Of a stretch of 36,086 bases of DNA, positions 32,675-36,086 are shown one piece after another. Numbering within the stretch: position 1 is the stretch's first letter; every line of letters starts with the position of its first letter. This DNA comes from Hyphomonas sp. (GTDB lineage: Bacteria > Pseudomonadota > Alphaproteobacteria > Caulobacterales > Hyphomonadaceae): NCBI GenBank assembly GCA_016124495.1, contig WGNP01000022.1, forward strand, positions 1 to 36,086, read 5' to 3'. The notes beneath the pieces were generated by a model. It was not told the DNA's origin, did no database searches, and was given only the letters and a program-made list of their open reading frames with translations. Made by a program: the position numbers and the translations under genes.

Positions 32675-33460
32675 ATGAAATCTCTGCAAATTGCCGCTTC
32701 GGGTATGGCCGCTCAACAGACACGAGTTGACGTGATCTCGAACAATATCGCCAACATGAGCACCACCGCCTATCGTCCGCGGGTCGCTGAATTTTCGGAT
32801 CTCATGTACCAGCAATACCTGACGCCGGGCACGATCACGTCGCAGGTTGGCACGGTTGTCCCGGCCGGCATCCAGATAGGGACAGGCGTGCGCCCTTCGA
32901 CAGTCTCGATGCAGATAACGCAAGGCTCGCTGCGCCAGACAGAGGCGGAGCTCGACCTTGCAATAGACGGGGCTGGATTCCTCGAAGTAACACTCCCATC
33001 GGGAGAGCCGGCTTATACGCGTGACGGGAAGCTGAACCGCAGCCCGACGGGTGAGGTTGTAACCATGGACGGTTATCCGCTTGCAGACGGAATTGTGATT
33101 CCAGTCGACGCCCAGCGCATATCGATCAGCCGTGACGGAGAAGTGGTTGCTTACTTTTCCGATAATCCGGCCGGCCAGTCTATCGGAACGATCTCGGTTG
33201 TACGCTTTGTCAATGAGAAAGGGCTTGAAGCCCTGGGCGATAACATGTTCCGCGAAACCGAAGCGTCGGGGCCGGCAAACCGTCTTGTTCCGGGAACGGA
33301 GGGAGTTGGCATTATCAGGCAGGGATATATCGAAGAATCCGGCGTGGATGTGGTCAAGGAGATAACCGACCTGATTGCGGCGCAGCGCGGTTATGAGCTT
33401 AACTCAAAGGTTATCACCGCTTCCGATGAAATGTTGTCGGCCACTACGAGAATGAGGTAG
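32675..33460 (+). CDS. flgG: FlgG, distal rod protein
   Basis: This 261-aa protein starts MKSLQIAASGMAAQQTRVDV, then ISNNIANMSTTAYRPRVAEF, a loop with GTITSQVGTVVPAGIQIGTG, LRQTEAELDLAIDGAGFLEV and the C-terminal ITDLIAAQRGYELNSKVITA. It forms the distal rod. GAGGAAAG precedes the ATG. The usual GF(K/R) after NTTG is AYRP here, a modest divergence. Length matches the family. Confidence 0.95.
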   Translation: MKSLQIAASGMAAQQTRVDVISNNIANMSTTAYRPRVAEFSDLMYQQYLTPGTITSQVGTVVPAGIQIGTGVRPSTVSMQITQGSLRQTEAELDLAIDGAGFLEVTLPSGEPAYTRDGKLNRSPTGEVVTMDGYPLADGIVIPVDAQRISISRDGEVVAYFSDNPAGQSIGTISVVRFVNEKGLEALGDNMFRETEASGPANRLVPGTEGVGIIRQGYIEESGVDVVKEITDLIAAQRGYELNSKVITASDEMLSATTRMR

Positions 33461-33461
33461 A

Positions 33462-33872
33462 ATGATGATTGCTCTCGTTGCCCTGGGACTGGGTGCTGTT
33501 GCAGTCCTTGCCGACGCATCTTCACTGGTCGCCGCCGAAATCATTCCTGCCGGCAACGGGGTTACCGTTGCAAATGCTGAACTGCGCGACGGCGATGGTC
33601 CGGAAGTCTACGACCTTTACGTGGGCAGGGAAGTGCGGCGCACTGTTTATGCGGGCCAGCCCATCACGTTTGAGAACACACGGTCCGCCCGCCTGGTGAC
33701 ACGTAACCAGGTTGTAACGATCAAGTTCATCAGCGGCCCACTCGAGATTTCGACGTCCGGCCGAGCCATGGGTGACGCGGCTCTCAACGAAACTGTAAGT
33801 GTTCTAAACCTTCAATCCCGTCAGATGGTTCAGGGCGTTGTCAAAGCTGACGGATGGGTTCTTGTCCAATGA
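33462..33872 (+). CDS. flgA: FlgA, P-ring assembly chaperone (short form)
   Basis: This 136-aa protein has a signal peptide (about 1-25; IALVALGLGAVAVLADASSLV) and a C-terminal FlgA/SAF region: EVRRTVYAGQPITFENTRSARLVTRNQVVTIKF, then STSGRAMGDAALNETVSVLNLQSRQMVQG and VVKADGWVLV (pattern order only). It lacks the longer N-terminal domain of the roughly 220-aa enterobacterial FlgA. It helps FlgI assemble. A second ATG at 33465 is an alternative start. ATGA overlap with flgH. Confidence 0.85.
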   Translation: MMIALVALGLGAVAVLADASSLVAAEIIPAGNGVTVANAELRDGDGPEVYDLYVGREVRRTVYAGQPITFENTRSARLVTRNQVVTIKFISGPLEISTSGRAMGDAALNETVSVLNLQSRQMVQGVVKADGWVLVQ

Positions 33873-34576
33873 AATGTTTCACATCACTTTCCTTCGCGGT
33901 CCTCGCGGTCTCGGCGTGTGCCAGTAGCCCTCACGAAAGCGTGCAACTCGCGCCTGCGCAGTTTGACACCTATCAGGGCCCCTGGTCCTCTGAGACCGTC
34001 GCCGCAGATGTGCCGGAGAATGCCTCGCTCTGGTCAACATCCTCGGATTCTTTGCTGAGCATGCGGCGTGCCAAGGATGTGGGGGACCTGCTGACTGTCA
34101 TGGTCGAAATGAACGACCAGGCGAGCCTGCAAAGTTCGCTCTCGCGCAGCCGGGATTCAAACGAGAACATGAATGTGGATTCCTTTTTTGGTCTCCCGGA
34201 ATGGGCTAACGGCGTGCTGCCGGGCGGCGCCTCGCTGTCACCGGCCTATGACTACAATCGCGCTTCTGATCTGAGCGGAAGCGGCGCCGTTAACCGGGCC
34301 GAGAAGATCACCTTCACGCTGGCCGCACGCGTGATCGGGGTCGAACCGAACGGGAACCTGATCATCCGCGGCTACCAGCAGACACAAGTCAGCAATGAAG
34401 TGCGCTACCTGAAGGTCTCGGGTGTGATCCGGGCACAGGATGTCACGCGCACGAACACAGTTTCGTATGATAAGATCGCTGACGCCCAGCTTGCCTATGT
34501 CAGCAGCGGTGAAGCCACATCGAATACAAAAATGAATACGGTTCCGAAGCTTCTTGACCGCTACAATCCTTTCTAG
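33869..34576 (+). CDS. flgH: FlgH, flagellar L-ring lipoprotein
   Basis: This 235-aa protein has a lipoprotein signal (MKCFTSLSFAVLAVSAC) with lipobox VSAC and the FlgH core: SLLSMRRAKDVGDLLTVMV, then AEKITFTLAARVIGVEPNGNLIIRG and the C-terminal QLAYVSSGEATSNTKMNTVPKLLDRYNPF in order. It makes the outer-membrane L ring. ATG 33869 overlaps the flgA stop; the longer frame from 33854 is rejected because it would add residues before the signal peptide. Confidence 0.93.
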   Translation: MKCFTSLSFAVLAVSACASSPHESVQLAPAQFDTYQGPWSSETVAADVPENASLWSTSSDSLLSMRRAKDVGDLLTVMVEMNDQASLQSSLSRSRDSNENMNVDSFFGLPEWANGVLPGGASLSPAYDYNRASDLSGSGAVNRAEKITFTLAARVIGVEPNGNLIIRGYQQTQVSNEVRYLKVSGVIRAQDVTRTNTVSYDKIADAQLAYVSSGEATSNTKMNTVPKLLDRYNPF

Positions 34577-34585
34577 GACGATTTC

Positions 34586-35170
34586 ATGAAGAGTATCATC
34601 ACTGTCATCATAACCATTGTCTGCATTGTCGCGGGCGGTTTTGGGGGCAACCTCCTGCGAACCATGACATCGGGCTCGTCGTCTGAGCCTGAGGCAGAGG
34701 CCGGACATGCGGGCGGCGCGGCTGAGGGAGAGAAAGGCGAAGACGACCACGCCGGGAAGAAGGACGAGCACGCCAAGAAGCCCGACAAGAAAGACGGGAA
34801 ACACGGGAAAGACGGGAAAGACGGGAAAGATGGCGATGCTGCCCCGGCTGTGATCTACTACAAATTCACGCGTGAGTTCGTTGTGCCGATTATCCGCGAC
34901 GGCCGGGTGAGTAGTCTCGTGATCCTGAACCTCAATCTCGAGGCTGACGCATCGATAGAGCGGGAGCTTTTCGATATGGAGCCCAAGCTTCGCGACAACA
35001 TCATGACGACGCTCATAACCCTGAGCAATGATGGAACGACGTTTGAATCCATGACCAGCGTGAAGAACTACGAGTCGATCCGCAGCCTGGTGCTCCAGAA
35101 CCTGGGTTCGGTCGTCAAGGAGGGGATCACCAATGTGCTGATCGTCGACCTTGCCAAGCAGGACATCTGA
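34586..35170 (+). CDS. fliL: FliL paralogue 2 with a charged repeat linker
   Basis: This 194-aa protein has an N-terminal membrane helix (ITVIITIVCIVAGGFGGNLL), a long acidic/basic linker containing KDGKHGKDGKDGKDGD, then a FliL-type domain: FTREFVVPIIRDGRVSSLVI, LNLEADASIERELFDMEPKLRDN and a C-terminal VLIVDLAKQDI. The two FliL proteins in this window share architecture but little obvious sequence; both may form rings around stators, or one may serve another membrane step. It is the last gene of the motA operon, 9 bases after flgH. Confidence 0.8.
   Translation: MKSIITVIITIVCIVAGGFGGNLLRTMTSGSSSEPEAEAGHAGGAAEGEKGEDDHAGKKDEHAKKPDKKDGKHGKDGKDGKDGDAAPAVIYYKFTREFVVPIIRDGRVSSLVILNLNLEADASIERELFDMEPKLRDNIMTTLITLSNDGTTFESMTSVKNYESIRSLVLQNLGSVVKEGITNVLIVDLAKQDI
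34790..34834 (+). repeat. Five tandem 9-bp units within the second fliL
   Basis: Units of consensus AAAGACGGG (with AAACACGGG and AAAGATGGC variants) encode KDG-type tripeptides. The repeats are in frame, so copy-number change would alter linker length without a frameshift. Confidence 0.8.
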
Positions 35171-36086
35171 CAGGTCCGCGCGCCGCCCTACTTGCCTGTT
35201 GCCGATATGTGCGCCGGCGTTTGGAGCAGGGCGCGGGCGAGCTGACATTGTCTCTTAATTGTCGCTGATCGATGTCTGCGGGTCGCCGGGGACGGCCTTG
35301 TGCGCGTTCGGTTCGGGGAGGGCCATGTTTGCCGCCAGCCTGGTGCCGCAGCAGGCGGGCGCCCGGCGGCTTTGCAGATACCCGCGCGTTTCTCCCGGCG
35401 GTGCCTTGGGCGCACGCCCGGGCCGCATTCGGAGCCGAGGTCCCTTCATCGCCCACGCCGGCCGTCCTGTCAGCCTGCGGATCGATCCCCTGGATCTCCG
35501 CCGCCCGGCCCGCTGGTTGTTTGATCTGCGCATTCCCGGCGCGGCCGGTGGCGCAGGGTCTTCAACGGATGCTGGTCTCCTAACCGGCGTGCCGCGCCGG
35601 CCGCGTGCGCTGCCCAGGGCGGCATCATGCCTGGAGCGGCTGAACAGGTTCCCGAAAACTCATCTGCATCTGCGACACAGGCCGTTGACCTGCGTGCTCA
35701 TGACGCCGGCCTGAAGCGCCTGTCCTGGTGAGGTAAGGGGCAGCGTTTTTCCCCGTCATTGGCTGTACTCTTTGCGCCCCCTGAAACCTGCAGCGGCCGC
35801 TCCCGGTGGGCCAATAGCCCGGCCCCGAGCCCCCTATCTGAAAAGCAGAAGGCACCGGCTGGCCCGGCATTGAAGCCCGGACGGGGGGATCAGATGGCTA
35901 TGAATAATTGGTTTCCACTCCGGGCGGAATTCAACAACTCAGGCGAACGTCAAACTCAGTTTCAGGTTGTAATGTGCTCTCCAGTATCCGGAAAGGGATC
36001 GGGGTAGTTCCCCAATGTCAGGATGACAAAGAACGCTCAACCCGCCGCTCCGATGTGACGGCAGACACGAACAAGAGAGACGAACA
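35171..36086. other. Right-edge region without a convincing gene
   Basis: Open frames here are short, overlap on several frames and lack family matches. One frame (35259-35714) contains LRIDPLDLRR followed by FDLRIPG, weakly like the FliK C-terminal pattern LRLDPPELGRV, so a decayed FliK-like gene is possible but not supported. A 37-codon frame at 35894-36007 starts after GGGGGGA (35883-35889) and reads MAMNNWFPLRAEFNNSG; it has a good ribosome binding site but no match. A small GGGG-TAGTT-CCCC hairpin lies at about 36000-36012. A TGGC-N-TTGC-like sigma-54 candidate at about 35759 has the wrong spacing. Confidence 0.4.
35894..36007 (+). CDS. Possible 37-aa small protein
   Basis: ATG 35894 follows GGGGGGA (35883-35889) at a 4-base spacing and reads MAMNNWFPLRAEFNNSGERQ before a stop at 36005-36007. 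No hydrophobic segment and no family match are visible. Chance is a real alternative. Confidence 0.2.
   Translation: MAMNNWFPLRAEFNNSGERQTQFQVVMCSPVSGKGSG

Noticed and set aside
35758..35776. Sigma-54 promoter TTGGC...TTTGCG
   Set aside because: GG and GC are separated by 11 bases instead of the required 10.
1..36086. CRISPR array, rRNA or prophage structural genes
   Set aside because: No regularly spaced repeats, no rRNA-like sequence and no capsid or tail genes were seen.

Overview
The window is GC-rich DNA that fits an alphaproteobacterium of the Caulobacterales/Hyphomonadaceae type. The reasons are a flagellar cluster with the alphaproteobacterial accessory genes motE and a DUF6468-like gene, the order fliL-fliF-fliH-fliN-fliP-fliG, and TTAA-N7-TTAA-like boxes upstream of flagellar genes that resemble CtrA sites. 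The taxonomic call is inference; there is no rRNA or intact tRNA in the window.

Region 1 (about 1-5586) looks like the right-hand part of an integrative mobilizable or conjugative element, partly decayed. It holds the first codons of an IS110-family transposase, a DUF736 gene with a strong terminator, an intact vapBC toxin-antitoxin pair, an orphaned Phd-type antitoxin next to a truncated PIN toxin, a TraF-type S26 peptidase, an oriT-like repeat zone, a VirD2-like relaxase and a P4-type tyrosine integrase. It ends at a 47-bp fragment of the 3' half of tRNA-Val(GAC), read here as the att site. The intact tRNA is predicted to lie left of the window.

Region 2 (about 5587-15964) is mixed chromosomal content: a lipoprotein, 0.8 kb without a convincing gene, a tightly coupled three-gene operon (TelA-like coiled-coil protein, DUF6384-like membrane protein, long coiled-coil protein with a Gly/Arg-rich tail), a secreted Ntn hydrolase of the choloylglycine/penicillin V acylase family whose ribosome binding site sits in a hairpin, a secreted FecR-domain protein, and a translationally coupled MpaB-family oxygenase plus acyl-CoA dehydrogenase.

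Region 3 (about 16060-35170) is a large flagellar and motility cluster in several transcription units: motE, DUF6468-like and fliL leftward; fliF-fliH-fliN-fliP-fliG rightward; flgE-flgK-flgL-flgI leftward; motB leftward; fliM-motA-(583-aa periplasmic protein)-flgF-flgG-flgA-flgH-fliL2 rightward. Together they encode the MS ring, C ring, part of the export gate, rod, P and L rings, hook, junction proteins and stator. Rod and export genes such as flgB, flgC, fliE, fliI, flhA, flhB, fliQ and fliR, and flagellins, are not here. Points of interest are two FliL paralogues, a divergent FliG, a FliM without the usual CheY-binding N-terminus, an unknown large periplasmic protein coupled to motA, and a nine-base C tract at the start of flgL.

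Region 4 (35171-36086) has no convincing gene.
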